Below, piece after piece: positions 25,897 through 34,896 of a stretch of 64,000 nt of DNA. The stretch spans positions 619,293 to 683,292 of the forward strand of contig NZ_SORN01000002.1 in NCBI RefSeq assembly GCF_004366635.1. The letters run 5' to 3'. The notes beneath the pieces were generated by a model. That model did not search any database. It had not been told where the DNA came from and saw only the letters and a program-made list of their open reading frames with translations. The number at the start of each line of letters is the position of its first letter. The first letter of the stretch is position 1. Made by a program: the position numbers and the translations under genes. Source of the stretch: Roseinatronobacter bogoriensis DSM 18756 (lineage in GTDB: Bacteria > Pseudomonadota > Alphaproteobacteria > Rhodobacterales > Rhodobacteraceae).

Positions 25897-27927
25897 ATGA
25901 CGTCCCAAGTCGATCCGACAAACCTCTCTGGCACCGATCAGGTCGAAGGTGGAACCATTCCGGGCAACCTGCGCTCTGCCGACAGGTTCCAGCCAAAGCC
26001 CGTGCTTTGGCTGATTACGGCGGTAGCGGTGGCTTTGTCTCTGTTTCAACTTTACACGGCAGGGATCAAGCCGCTTGGCCTGTTCTATCAGCGCACAGCG
26101 CATCTGGGTTTTGTGCTCTTTCTGGCCTTTCTGATCTTTCCGGTATTTGGCCAAACCCGAAGGCGGGGCGTACTCGGCTGGGTCATAGACGCGGGTTTTC
26201 TGACGGCGGCGTTTTTAAGCGGATTTTACATCATCTGGTATCTTGACGATATCATTGCGCGCGCCGGTTGGTGGACATCGACTGACGTTATGGTGGGTAT
26301 CATCTGCATCATTGCCGTGCTGGAAGCCAGCCGCCGCGCAGTCGGGCTGGGCCTGACCGTGATCGGTGCCTTGGCTATTTTATACGCGCTGGCCGGGCCA
26401 CGCGGCGCTTTGCCCGGTCTTGGCGAGTGGATGCCCGGTGTGCTGGCCCATCGCGGGGCCAGCGTGGACCGGCTGGTGGGCCAACTTTATCTGGGGCAGG
26501 AAGGTATTTTCGGCCTTCCTCTGGGCGTCGCTGCAACCTTTGTCTTCATGTTCGTTCTGTTCGGCGCGTTTCTGGAAAAGACGGGCGCGGGCAAATTCTT
26601 CATTGATCTGGCCTTCGCCGCAACAGGGCGCAAACCCGGCGGCCCTGCAAAAGCCGCAGTTATCGCCTCGGCGGGGATGGGGTCGATTTCCGGCTCTGCC
26701 ATTGCCAATGTGGTGACAACAGGGGCATTCACGATCCCGCTGATGAAACGGCTGGGCTACAAGCCCAAACAGGCTGGCGGGATAGAGGCCGCCGCCTCAA
26801 CCGGCGGACAAATCACCCCGCCCCTGATGGGGGCCGGTGCCTTCCTGATCTCGGAATACACACGCGTGCCTTATATCGAGATTGTCATGGTCTCGATCTT
26901 CCCGGCGATCCTCTATCTGGGGACGGTTTATCTGTTCGTGCACATTGTGGCGATGAAACAGGGCATGAAAGGCATGTCGCCAACGGAATTGCCTATCGTG
27001 CGGCAGGTTCTGAAAGCGGGTTGGCAATTCATTGTGCCGCTTGTTCTGCTGGTCTGGTTGCTGGTCAACAACATCTCGCCCATGCGGGTAGGGTTCTGGG
27101 CCATTCTATCGGTTATCGGCGTGGCGGGATTGCGCGGGGTATGGGCGCTTTGGGCTGACGGGCCACTCTCCAGCGCGCGAATACAGGCATCCATCATGCG
27201 CGGGTTGCGGATGATTTTTGAATCACTCGAACTGGGCGCGCGCAACGCGGTCGCCGTTTCGATTGCCTGTGCCGTTGCGGGGATCATCGTGGGCGTTGTC
27301 GGGCTGACCGGGCTGGGCCTGAAATTCTCATCCATGATGATCTCGCTCTCAGGCGGTAACATCGTGATCGCGCTGGGTTTGGTGCTGATAGCCTCGCTGA
27401 TCCTCGGGCTGGGCCTGCCAGTGACGGCCAGCTATATCGTGCTGATCGTGCTGGTCGGCCCTGCCTTGCATAATGAGTTCGGCATTCCGCTGCTGATCGC
27501 GCATCTGGTCGTGTTCTGGTATTCGCAAGACAGCAATGTCACCCCCCCTGTCGCCCTTGCAGGCTTTGCAGGTGCCGCCGTCGCAGGCGCGAAACCCATG
27601 GAAACCAGTGTGCAGGCATGGAAATTCGCCAAGGGACTGTACCTGATCCCGGCATTCATGGTGTTCAACCCTGTCATCATCACTGGCGGCGAAATGTGGC
27701 ATGTGCTGCTGACAGGCACGATCATCATCATTGCGCTTGTAGCCTTTGCCGCCGCCATCGAAGGGTATCTGTTCACATGGATCGACCCTGTCTCGCGGCT
27801 GGCAATGGTGCCTGCTGTTATTGCGGTGTTCCATCCATCGCTGAGTGTGGAACTGGCGGGTGCAGGGGCACTGCTGGCCTTGTTGGGCTGGAACTGGCTA
27901 CAAGCGCGACGCAGCGTCACGGCCTGA
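25897..27927 (+). CDS. TRAP transporter fused permease (DctQ-DctM type)
   Basis: A 676-residue inner-membrane protein with the small (DctQ-like) and large (DctM-like) permease parts in one polypeptide. The large-domain hallmarks are GKPGGPAKAAVIASAGMGSI-like sequence near residue 248 and SQTGGQITPPLMGAGAF-type sequence (here EAAASTGGQITPPLMGAGAF) near 300. Highly hydrophobic throughout, with about 16 helices. It follows DUF1850 by 12 bp. It couples sodium or proton entry to solute uptake with the TAXI binding protein. Confidence 0.92.
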   Translation: MTSQVDPTNLSGTDQVEGGTIPGNLRSADRFQPKPVLWLITAVAVALSLFQLYTAGIKPLGLFYQRTAHLGFVLFLAFLIFPVFGQTRRRGVLGWVIDAGFLTAAFLSGFYIIWYLDDIIARAGWWTSTDVMVGIICIIAVLEASRRAVGLGLTVIGALAILYALAGPRGALPGLGEWMPGVLAHRGASVDRLVGQLYLGQEGIFGLPLGVAATFVFMFVLFGAFLEKTGAGKFFIDLAFAATGRKPGGPAKAAVIASAGMGSISGSAIANVVTTGAFTIPLMKRLGYKPKQAGGIEAAASTGGQITPPLMGAGAFLISEYTRVPYIEIVMVSIFPAILYLGTVYLFVHIVAMKQGMKGMSPTELPIVRQVLKAGWQFIVPLVLLVWLLVNNISPMRVGFWAILSVIGVAGLRGVWALWADGPLSSARIQASIMRGLRMIFESLELGARNAVAVSIACAVAGIIVGVVGLTGLGLKFSSMMISLSGGNIVIALGLVLIASLILGLGLPVTASYIVLIVLVGPALHNEFGIPLLIAHLVVFWYSQDSNVTPPVALAGFAGAAVAGAKPMETSVQAWKFAKGLYLIPAFMVFNPVIITGGEMWHVLLTGTIIIIALVAFAAAIEGYLFTWIDPVSRLAMVPAVIAVFHPSLSVELAGAGALLALLGWNWLQARRSVTA

Positions 27928-27988
27928 TGATCGTCATTTGATAAAAGCTACCCGATGACAGCTTTGAGCCCATTGTGGATTGTGACCG

Positions 27989-28025
27989 GCGCGGAACCAA
28001 GGCTGAAGGCCGCCGCGCAGCGGCT
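27989..28025 (+). repeat. Dispersed hairpin repeat, copy B
   Basis: This 37-bp element matches copy A (16021-16057, minus) at 31 of 37 positions. It starts GCGCGGAACCAAGGCTGAAG and contains the palindromic GCCGC-CGCGCA-GCGGC stem. Located 60 bp after the TRAP permease stop, so it may end that transcript or be a mobile/repeat element. Confidence 0.6.
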
Positions 28026-28209
28026 AAAATCCGCGCGCGCCGTGTCAGAATGCCAAACTTTTCATCTGCCCCAGACTTGACAGATATCATCAATCACACT
28101 GATCTGAATTGCACGCGCGCGCAACCTAGGCACTTCGAATCGCGCGGCACGACAACGATAATCAAGGCCGGGCAAAAGCCCCGTCCAGTCAGGCATTCGA
28201 GGCGCACCC

Positions 28210-28836
28210 ATGCAGATCAGACTTCTGGTTTATGCGGCATTACTGGCCATCACCGGCACCAGCACGCTGCATGCAACCGCAACCCAATGTGAAACCAAGA
28301 TCGACGGAGAGCCCGTCACAATCTTCTATGACACCGAAGACCCCACATTCTCATCTTTTCGGGAACGGTTTTTGCGCCGTGGTCACCAATGCCCCGGCGC
28401 TGTGGTCATCACCTATCTGATGCCCGATCTGTCGACTTCTGAACGCGAGGTGTTCTGCGCAAATTACGACCCCGAGACCCGCAGCCATTCAATGCCCGCA
28501 CAAGGGCGGCGCGATGCCTATGGCCGCTGTGTGGAACCCTCCAGAACCTGCGCCCTGGTCAACACCACCAAGCAAGAGGCAATGGCGCTGATGGGGGCGG
28601 TCAAGCGCGCTGAAGAGGGCAACCGCCCCGGCTTGCTGTCGTCAACAATCACAGCCGTCACACATAGCTCTGGCGCGATGATCCTTTCGGGCAATGCGGG
28701 CGCGTTGACAAGTATGTTAACGTCTGCGGGCGCAACGGTCGGCGCAGCCGTCAGCGCGCCTGCCGTGCTGGCAGGAGCGGCGGCCAGCGTGGTTGTCATC
28801 GGGGGTGCGGTCTATCTATGCAGCGACGAGGAATAA
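28210..28836 (+). CDS. Predicted secreted protein with six cysteines and a hydrophobic tail, unknown function
   Basis: A 208-residue frame with a signal peptide (MQIRLLVYAALLAITGTSTL, cleavage near residue 22-25). It contains six cysteines (27, 61, 83, 107, 114, 204), suggesting disulfide bonds in the periplasm, and a Gly/Ala/Val-rich hydrophobic segment at about 170-204 that could be a membrane-spanning helix or glycine-rich hairpin, followed by a short acidic tail SDEE. A GAGGCG ribosome site precedes the ATG. I do not recognise the family. It is convergent with the YqaA-type gene 16 bp away. Confidence 0.65.
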   Translation: MQIRLLVYAALLAITGTSTLHATATQCETKIDGEPVTIFYDTEDPTFSSFRERFLRRGHQCPGAVVITYLMPDLSTSEREVFCANYDPETRSHSMPAQGRRDAYGRCVEPSRTCALVNTTKQEAMALMGAVKRAEEGNRPGLLSSTITAVTHSSGAMILSGNAGALTSMLTSAGATVGAAVSAPAVLAGAAASVVVIGGAVYLCSDEE

Positions 28837-28854
28837 GCCCGTCACGCGCGGGCT
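28836..28854. terminator. Hairpin between convergent genes
   Basis: AGCCCG, 7-nt loop, CGGGCT forms a 6-bp stem that covers the last bases of both convergent genes' stop codons (28836 and 28853-28855). There is no T-run on either strand; the assignment as a bidirectional terminator is tentative. Confidence 0.35.
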
Positions 28855-29299
28855 AAGCGACAAGCACCATCGCGCGCGATGTCAGCCATGCCAGAACCGC
28901 GTAACGCCCGGTCTTGGCGATGGCTACAAGCAGGGCAAACTGCCACAAAGGGGTGCGCATGACCCCTGCAACCAGCGTGAACCATCCCAGAACAGGTGCC
29001 CAACTGAACAACAGTGACCACACGCCGTAGCGGCGGAACCAGATTTGTGTGCGTTCAAGCTGCTCTGGTCGCATCGGGAACCAGCGGCGGTCGCGATAAG
29101 TCTCGACCCGCATCCCAACTGCGTAATTCACGAAAGCGCCCAAGGTATTGCCCAGACTGGCAACGCCGACCAGAAGCACCAACCCTGTCACATTGCCAAG
29201 CTGCAAGGCGACAAATACCGCTTCGGACTGAAAGGGGATAATCGTCGCAGCCAGAAATGCCGCGGCAAACAAGGTGACGAGGGCAGTCAGGGTAATCAT
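28853..29299 (-). CDS. yqaA: YqaA-family membrane protein (DedA/SNARE-associated)
   Basis: A 148-residue inner-membrane protein with about four helices and the DedA-like core GVASLGNTLGAFVNYAVGM near residue 46. The sequence ERTQIWFRRYGVWSLLFSWA fits YqaA. The ATG at 29299 is selected over the upstream extension to 29377, which lacks homology. The family is linked to membrane lipid homeostasis, but its exact function is unknown. Confidence 0.85.
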   Translation of the reverse strand: MITLTALVTLFAAAFLAATIIPFQSEAVFVALQLGNVTGLVLLVGVASLGNTLGAFVNYAVGMRVETYRDRRWFPMRPEQLERTQIWFRRYGVWSLLFSWAPVLGWFTLVAGVMRTPLWQFALLVAIAKTGRYAVLAWLTSRAMVLVA

Positions 29300-29386
29300 G
29301 TGTTGTTTTCTGGCAGATGCGCGCGCACGGCAAGGGCATGATGCTGCCCTTTCGGCAGCAAACCCGGACACACCCAAACGGGCAGG

Positions 29387-30247
29387 CTAAATCCGTACAC
29401 CTTCGCGCCCGGCAAGATCGGTGAAAAACTGCCACGCAACGCGCCCCGACCGGCTGCCCCGCGTTGCCTGCCACTCTATGGCTTCGCTGCGCAAGCGTGC
29501 GGGATCTATGCGCAGCCCGTATGCCGCACAATAGCCGTCAATCATCGCAAGGTACTCGTCCTGATCGCAAGGATGAAAGCCCAGCCACAGACCGAAACGG
29601 TCTGACAAGGAAACCTTTTCTTCAACCGCCTCTGAAGGCGAGATTGCCGAAGAGCGTTCATTCTCGATCATGTCACGCGGCATCAGGTGGCGCCGGTTGG
29701 ACGTGGCATACAGCACCACGTTTTCCGGCCGCCCTTCTACACCACCATCCAGCACCGCCTTCAGCGATTTATAATGCTGGTCGTCATGGCTGAAAGACAG
29801 ATCATCACAAAACAGAATGAACCTGGCCTGAGAGGCGCGCAAATGCCCCATCAGACGACCGATCGACGGCAAGTCCTCACGCTGGATTTCCACCAGTTTG
29901 AGAACAGAAGAAGGCTCCAGTTCCAGCACGCGCGCATGGACCGCCTTGACCAGTGAGGATTTCCCCATCCCCCGCGCGCCCCAGAGCAGCGCATTATTCG
30001 CAGGCAAACCTTTTGCAAATTGCACGGTATTGTTCAAAAGCGTGTCGCGTGCACGTCCGATGCCGACAAGCAGATCAAGAGCCACGCGGTTCACTTGCGG
30101 AACAGGATGCAGATGATCAGGTGCCACATGCCAGACAAAGGCATCGGCAGAATTCACATCCGGGGCCGGAGCGGCTGGCGGCGAAATCCGCTCCAACGCG
30201 TCGGCAATACGGCGCAAGGCATCCCCCTGCTCGCCTGCAAATGTCAT
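29387..30247 (-). CDS. DUF815-family AAA+ ATPase
   Basis: A 286-residue P-loop ATPase. Walker A is GARGMGKSS (90-98) and Walker B FILFCDDLSF (about 143-152). The C-terminal helix-rich part ends with a region (RGSRSGRVAWQFFTDLAGRE) typical of the DUF815 family. It overlaps the tatC stop by 4 bp, which suggests translation together with the Tat translocase. DUF815 proteins are widespread in proteobacteria and not well characterised, so the link to Tat is inferred from overlap only. Confidence 0.8.
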   Translation of the reverse strand: MTFAGEQGDALRRIADALERISPPAAPAPDVNSADAFVWHVAPDHLHPVPQVNRVALDLLVGIGRARDTLLNNTVQFAKGLPANNALLWGARGMGKSSLVKAVHARVLELEPSSVLKLVEIQREDLPSIGRLMGHLRASQARFILFCDDLSFSHDDQHYKSLKAVLDGGVEGRPENVVLYATSNRRHLMPRDMIENERSSAISPSEAVEEKVSLSDRFGLWLGFHPCDQDEYLAMIDGYCAAYGLRIDPARLRSEAIEWQATRGSRSGRVAWQFFTDLAGREGVRI

Positions 30248-31125
30248 TTCTCGTCTTCCAGTTCGTCTTGGAAAATCTCGTCATCCTCGTCATCCAGCAG
30301 CCCTTCGCGGCGCAGCTCTTCGTTGCGCTTGCGCTCGACATAGCCAACAAGGCGGATCGAGATTTCATAGAGGCCATAGACAACAGCAAACAGGATGACT
30401 TGGGTGATGACATCAGGCGGGGTCACAAGCGCCGCCAATGTCAGAATGCCCACAATCGCCCATTTCCGCCCGGCCCGTAGCCCCGCTTCGGAAACAAGCC
30501 CTGCCTTGCCCATCAAGGTCAGTAGAACCGGCAACTGGAAACACAAACCAAAGGCGACAATAAACTTGATGGTCAGGTTCAGGTATTCCTGCGCAGACCC
30601 CTGAAACACGACGGAGAGCGGCGCCGCCCCCGGCACACCTTCGATAACCTCGCCCCCTGCCCCAAATTGCTGGAAACCAAGGAAAAAGTTGTAAGCCAGC
30701 GGCGTGACCACATAAAATGCAAAAGACGCCCCCAGAAAGAACATGAAGGGAGAGGCGACCAGGAAGGGCAAAAAGGCATTCTTTTCAGAGCGATACAACC
30801 CCGGCGCCACGAACCGCCACATCTGCGCCGCGATCACCGGGAAGGACAACATGAAGCCGCCGAGAAGCGAGACCTTGATCGCGACGAAAAACCCTTCCTG
30901 CGGACTGATGAAGATCAGGTCACAATCCTGCCCCCGAGAGGCAAGTGCGTCACAAAGCGGCGCGGTCAGGAAGTTGAAAATCGGTGTCGCGACGGTAAAG
31001 CACAGCACCATACCGACAACGAAAGCAAAAACAGACTTGATCAATCGGCTGCGCAATTCCGCCAGATGTTCGATCAGCGGCGCGCCCTTGTCGTCAATGT
31101 CATCACGCGGATTGGTTGTGCTCAT
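30244..31125 (-). CDS. tatC: Sec-independent protein translocase TatC
   Basis: A 293-residue six-helix protein with the TatC start (DDKGAPLIEHLAELRSRLIK) and the conserved motif of the first periplasmic loop/second helix FISPQEGFFVAIKVSLLGGF. It recognises twin-arginine signal peptides with TatB. It overlaps tatB by 4 bp. The C-terminal tail is charged and acidic (EDDEIFQDELEDEK). The Tat-type signal on the Liv-type binding protein in this window would use this system. Confidence 0.95.
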   Translation of the reverse strand: MSTTNPRDDIDDKGAPLIEHLAELRSRLIKSVFAFVVGMVLCFTVATPIFNFLTAPLCDALASRGQDCDLIFISPQEGFFVAIKVSLLGGFMLSFPVIAAQMWRFVAPGLYRSEKNAFLPFLVASPFMFFLGASFAFYVVTPLAYNFFLGFQQFGAGGEVIEGVPGAAPLSVVFQGSAQEYLNLTIKFIVAFGLCFQLPVLLTLMGKAGLVSEAGLRAGRKWAIVGILTLAALVTPPDVITQVILFAVVYGLYEISIRLVGYVERKRNEELRREGLLDDEDDEIFQDELEDEK

Positions 31126-31670
31126 GCTTTGCTCTTGTCCGGCGTATCGTCACTTGGGCGATCCGAAGGTTTCGCGGCCCGCTGCGCTTCAGCCTTCGCA
31201 GGGGCAGGTTCAGCTTCGGTGACGGGTTTGGCTTCGCTCGCTGTTGCGGGTTTGGCGGATGGTGCCGGTGTCGCTGTCTTTCGCACACGTTCCTTGCGCA
31301 GGTTTTCCATCTCTGCCGAGATGCGGTCCATCGCTTCTTCGTCGTCATCGGAAGTATCTGCCGGGGCATCAGATTTGGCTGATTTCTTCTTTCCCGGGTC
31401 TTTCAGCGGGTCCCAGTTGCGCATCTTGTTGACTTCGTCCAACCCCATGCTTTGGGGGTCCGTCGCTTTGCGCAAATCGCGTGCAACATCCTTCACGCCG
31501 GTTGAATCTGCTGCATCATCCATGGCACGCTGAAATTCACGCGCCATCGACCGGGCCTTGGCGGTGAACTGGCCAAGCGAGCGGAACATCTTGGGTAGAT
31601 CTTTCGGACCGACCACGATCAACGCGACGATGCCGACCACCATCAGCTCTGTCCAGCCGAGATCAAACAT
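31122..31670 (-). CDS. tatB: Sec-independent protein translocase TatB
   Basis: A 182-residue protein: one N-terminal transmembrane helix (MFDLGWTELMVVGIVALIVV), an amphipathic helix (GPKDLPKMFRSLGQFTAKAR), then a long charged, Ala/Pro/Lys-rich tail. The tail is longer than average. The ATG at 31670 gives the standard MFDLGWTEL start; the upstream extension is rejected. It overlaps tatC and lies 92 bp after tatA. Confidence 0.93.
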   Translation of the reverse strand: MFDLGWTELMVVGIVALIVVGPKDLPKMFRSLGQFTAKARSMAREFQRAMDDAADSTGVKDVARDLRKATDPQSMGLDEVNKMRNWDPLKDPGKKKSAKSDAPADTSDDDEEAMDRISAEMENLRKERVRKTATPAPSAKPATASEAKPVTEAEPAPAKAEAQRAAKPSDRPSDDTPDKSKA

Positions 31671-31762
31671 CACATCCCCTTTACACCTGACCACTCAGGC
31701 TTACGACAGCCAAAACCGATACGACGAACACTCACCTCCGAAGATTTCAGTGAGAGGACGGA

Positions 31763-31990
31763 TCAGACCTTGTCCTTGTCGTTTTCAGGAGTGATGTCAC
31801 GCACGGTTTTCGTGCCTTCATCATCAGACGCTTTCTCAATCTCGTCAGAGCCGTCCTTGAGGCCCTTCTTGAACGACGTAATCCCTTTGCCCACTTCGCC
31901 CATCAGCGCGCTAACCTTGCCGCGACCGAAAAGCACAAGCACGACAACCGCAATGATAATGAAGCCAGCAGGCCCGATATTGTTCAGCAT
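31763..31990 (-). CDS. tatA: Sec-independent protein translocase TatA
   Basis: A 75-residue protein with the transmembrane helix LNNIGPAGFIIIAVVVLVLF, the FGRGK hinge, the amphipathic helix KVSALMGEVGKGITSFKKGL and an acidic tail. The ATG at 31990 follows GGGAG; the extension to 32041 lacks homology. It forms the oligomeric pore of the Tat pathway with TatBC. Confidence 0.93.
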   Translation of the reverse strand: MLNNIGPAGFIIIAVVVLVLFGRGKVSALMGEVGKGITSFKKGLKDGSDEIEKASDDEGTKTVRDITPENDKDKV

Positions 31991-32121
31991 GAGTGTCTCC
32001 CTCTGCCGCGCCAGCCAACAGGACTGCGCAGTCATACGCATTCCATTTATGGATTATCGACGCCAGATCAAAGCCCCAAATTGAATATCGGGACAATTTC
32101 CTGTGCCTAACAGGGGTAAAT

Positions 32122-32961
32122 TCAGTCCCAAAGCTCACAAGCGGCCGCATGTACCGGCCCCATGACGCGATTGCGCCCTGCTTCCTTGGCCTGATACAGG
32201 AATTCATCGGCGGCTGACATCAGCGAATCCCGTGTGTCGGTCTGCGCACTGCAAGAGGCCACGCCAAGGCTTGCTGTGAAGTCGATTGAAGGAAAGTCAC
32301 GCACGATTGTTCCTTCTATGACCGCGCGCAAACGTTCGGCAATTTCCATCGCGGCCTCTACATCAGCCAACAGGATAACGCCAAATTCCTCACCCCCAAG
32401 CCGACCCAGCCGGTCGCAGGGGCGCAGCTCCGATTGAACGACATGTGCAACTGCACGCAGTACCGCATCGCCAGCGGCATGGCCATATGTGTCATTGACC
32501 TTCTTGAAGTGGTCTAGATCGAACACAATCAGCGAGCAGGCAACACCGCTGCGCGACCATGTGGCGACAGCGCGGCCAAGATCGACCATGAATGCGCGCC
32601 GGGTCAGTGCACGTGTCAGCATGTCGCAATGCGCAACCGACCATAATGCATGGTGTTCAGCGGCGAGGACGGCGAACCCCGCCAGCATATGGGCAGCACC
32701 AGATTCGAATTCATGCGCATAAGCCCGCAGAATACCGATACGCCGCCCCTGATGTACAAGCGGGGCCTGAATGCAGGCAAGACCCTCTGGCGCCGGATGC
32801 GTCGGCGCACCATCGAACTGAATAGTGACATGCCGCGCGCCCGTGGTCTGACGAACAAGGTAAAAGATGGTGTCATATTGCTCTTGCACGGAATCCGGGG
32901 CTGCAAAAGATGCATCCTGCCCTGTAGACGCTTGCGAAGGTAAGTCATATGCCATCGTCAT
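32122..32961 (-). CDS. GAF-GGDEF diguanylate cyclase
   Basis: A 279-residue cytoplasmic protein: a GAF-like sensory region (about 22-105) followed by a GGDEF domain (about 112-270). The active site is GGEEF at 189-193, a common active variant, and RPCD at 180-183 forms the RxxD inhibitory site five residues upstream, so product inhibition is expected. It makes cyclic di-GMP from two GTP. It is a single gene, flanked by tat and hflX operons. No EAL domain is present. Confidence 0.9.
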   Translation of the reverse strand: MTMAYDLPSQASTGQDASFAAPDSVQEQYDTIFYLVRQTTGARHVTIQFDGAPTHPAPEGLACIQAPLVHQGRRIGILRAYAHEFESGAAHMLAGFAVLAAEHHALWSVAHCDMLTRALTRRAFMVDLGRAVATWSRSGVACSLIVFDLDHFKKVNDTYGHAAGDAVLRAVAHVVQSELRPCDRLGRLGGEEFGVILLADVEAAMEIAERLRAVIEGTIVRDFPSIDFTASLGVASCSAQTDTRDSLMSAADEFLYQAKEAGRNRVMGPVHAAACELWD

Positions 32962-33185
32962 TTTTCTCGCTTGTTGCCTAAAAACCTAAACAGTTTCGCG
33001 CGGTGTTCCGTAAAATTCACACTGACATTTAATTAGATTTTAATTATGGCGTTTTGTAGGCCAGACTGGGCCGTATTGAAGAGAAGGTTAACTCGGTCGC
33101 GCATACGATTTCTAGCTATGTGCTGCGGACAAGTGCTCTAGTGAAGCAGTGTTGCCGCGCAAGTGCGGGCGCTGCGATATCAGTG

Positions 33186-34496
33186 TCAATCTTGCTCCAG
33201 CAAGGACCGAAACTGACGTTTTTGCTTGTCTGTCCAGGTCACCTGTAGCTTGTAGCCATCTGCGTCCTGCTGCTCTTGATCCACCACACCTTGCGCAAAC
33301 AGCCATGCGCGCACGCGACCTTGTGCAAAACTCAAGCTAACCTCTGACGCGTAGCGCGTATCGTCCAGTTGTTCGGTCAGGGCAGCAAAAAACGCCTCCA
33401 GCCCTTCGCCCGTGACGGCAGAGCCAAGATAGACATCCTTCTCCAGCTGCGCGCGCTCTTGCAAGGCGGTGCGTTGTTCTTCGGGCAGCAGATCGGCCTT
33501 GTTCCAAAGCGATATCTGGCGTGTCTGCACCCCCACCCCCAGATCAGCCAGAATATCGCGCACATTGCGCGCCTGTTCCTCTGATTCGGGATGGGCAATA
33601 TCGCGCACATGCACGATCAGATCCGCCTCCAGCACTTCTTCCAATGTGGCGCGAAAGGCCGCAATCAGTTGTGTCGGCAAATCCGAGATGAAGCCCACAG
33701 TATCCGACAGAATCACATCCTTGCCCGTAGGCAAGCGCACAGCGCGCATGGTTGGGTCCAGCGTCGCAAACAGCATGTCCTTTGCCAGAACTTCAGCCCC
33801 GGTCAGGCGGTTGAAAAGCGTGGATTTGCCTGCATTGGTGTAACCCACCAAGGCCACGACCGGAAATGGCACCTTTCGCCGCGCCGCCCGGTGCAATTCG
33901 CGTGTTCGCGTCACTTTGCCAAGCTGTCTGCGCAACCGCACCATCTGGGCATCAATCGCGCGCCGGTCCGCCTCAATCTGAGTTTCACCCGGCCCACCGA
34001 CAAAGCCAAGCCCACCGCGCTGGCGCTCCAGATGGGTCCAGGCCCGTACAAGGCGCGTGCGCTGATAGCTCAGCGCTGCAAGCTCGACCTGCAAGACACC
34101 CTCGCGCGTGCGGGCACGATCGGCAAAGATTTCAAGGATCAGCCCTGTTCGATCGAGAAGTTTGACCTTCCACGCCCGCTCCAGGTTACGTTGCTGCACA
34201 GGCGTGACGGGACCATCTATCAGAACCAGATCAATCTCGGAATCCTGAATGGCCTGCGCCAGTTCCTCGACCTTGCCGGAACCGAACAGCATACCGGGAT
34301 GCGCTTTTGGCAGGCGGACGATTCGGTCATCCACCACATCCAACCCTGGCAGGGCTTGCGCAAGCGATACCGCCTCGGCCAAGGCAAGCTCTGGGTCGCG
34401 CAGTCGTACATGGGCCTTTATCTCTGGATGCAGCACCATAGCGCGGGTCGGCTTTGCCCCCGTTTCAATGCCACGTTCCACAGGTTCAGAAGGCAT
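33186..34496 (-). CDS. hflX: Ribosome-associated GTPase HflX
   Basis: A 436-residue GTPase with the HflX hallmark GGPGETQIEADRR (167-179), G1 GYTNAGKST (218-226), and DTVGFISDLP (G3) further on. The start MPSEPVERGIETGAKPTRAM gives the usual short N-terminal extension. HflX splits stressed ribosomes. It follows hfq by 8 bp, forming the standard hfq-hflX pair. Confidence 0.93.
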   Translation of the reverse strand: MPSEPVERGIETGAKPTRAMVLHPEIKAHVRLRDPELALAEAVSLAQALPGLDVVDDRIVRLPKAHPGMLFGSGKVEELAQAIQDSEIDLVLIDGPVTPVQQRNLERAWKVKLLDRTGLILEIFADRARTREGVLQVELAALSYQRTRLVRAWTHLERQRGGLGFVGGPGETQIEADRRAIDAQMVRLRRQLGKVTRTRELHRAARRKVPFPVVALVGYTNAGKSTLFNRLTGAEVLAKDMLFATLDPTMRAVRLPTGKDVILSDTVGFISDLPTQLIAAFRATLEEVLEADLIVHVRDIAHPESEEQARNVRDILADLGVGVQTRQISLWNKADLLPEEQRTALQERAQLEKDVYLGSAVTGEGLEAFFAALTEQLDDTRYASEVSLSFAQGRVRAWLFAQGVVDQEQQDADGYKLQVTWTDKQKRQFRSLLEQD

Positions 34497-34504
34497 TTGA
34501 GAAA

Positions 34505-34738
34505 TCAGCCTTCACCCTCATAGAGTGAAATCGGCTGCCCCGGCATGATGGTCGATATGGCGTGCTTATAGACAAGCTGGCTTTGTCCATCGCGGCGCAA
34601 AAGCACGCAGAAGTTGTCAAACCAGGTGATCACACCTTGCAGCTTTACACCGTTAATAAGGAATACGGTAACTGGAACCTTGTTTTTGCGAACATGATTA
34701 AGAAACGCGTCTTGCAGATTTTGTTTGTCACTGGCCAT
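34505..34738 (-). CDS. hfq: RNA chaperone Hfq
   Basis: A 77-residue Sm-like protein. Sm1 covers LQDAFLNHVRKNKVPVTVFL and Sm2 includes YKHAISTIMPG, with the conserved YKHA motif at about 57-60. Forms hexamers that assist sRNA-mRNA pairing. The short C-terminal tail is usual for alphaproteobacteria. The 158-bp upstream region holds an inverted repeat at 34791-34809. Confidence 0.96.
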   Translation of the reverse strand: MASDKQNLQDAFLNHVRKNKVPVTVFLINGVKLQGVITWFDNFCVLLRRDGQSQLVYKHAISTIMPGQPISLYEGEG

Positions 34739-34790
34739 GCGCTTGCCTTTTTGTCAGGGCGTGTTTGATCTACGCAGAGAGCCTCGTCTC

Positions 34791-34809
34791 CCCATAAGTT
34801 GATTATGGG
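34791..34809. promoter_or_regulatory. Inverted repeat between trkH and hfq
   Basis: CCCATAA, GTTGA, TTATGGG is a perfect 7-bp inverted repeat in the 158-bp trkH-hfq space. It could be a weak terminator for trkH or an operator/leader structure for hfq; no T-run follows on the minus strand. Confidence 0.35.
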
Positions 34810-34896
34810 CTGCGATTTGGAAAACTTCCAGCCCCGAAACCTGATAAATTGCGATACAGACGAAATTTTATTTCTCACCCGCCAGATAAAGCTGCA

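Noticed and set aside
27975..28292. 105-codon frame downstream of the TRAP permease
   Set aside because: Its first part is the dispersed hairpin repeat; the rest overlaps the start of the six-cysteine protein gene.
33591..34523. 310-codon plus-strand frame
   Set aside because: Fully antisense to hflX, which carries all GTPase motifs.
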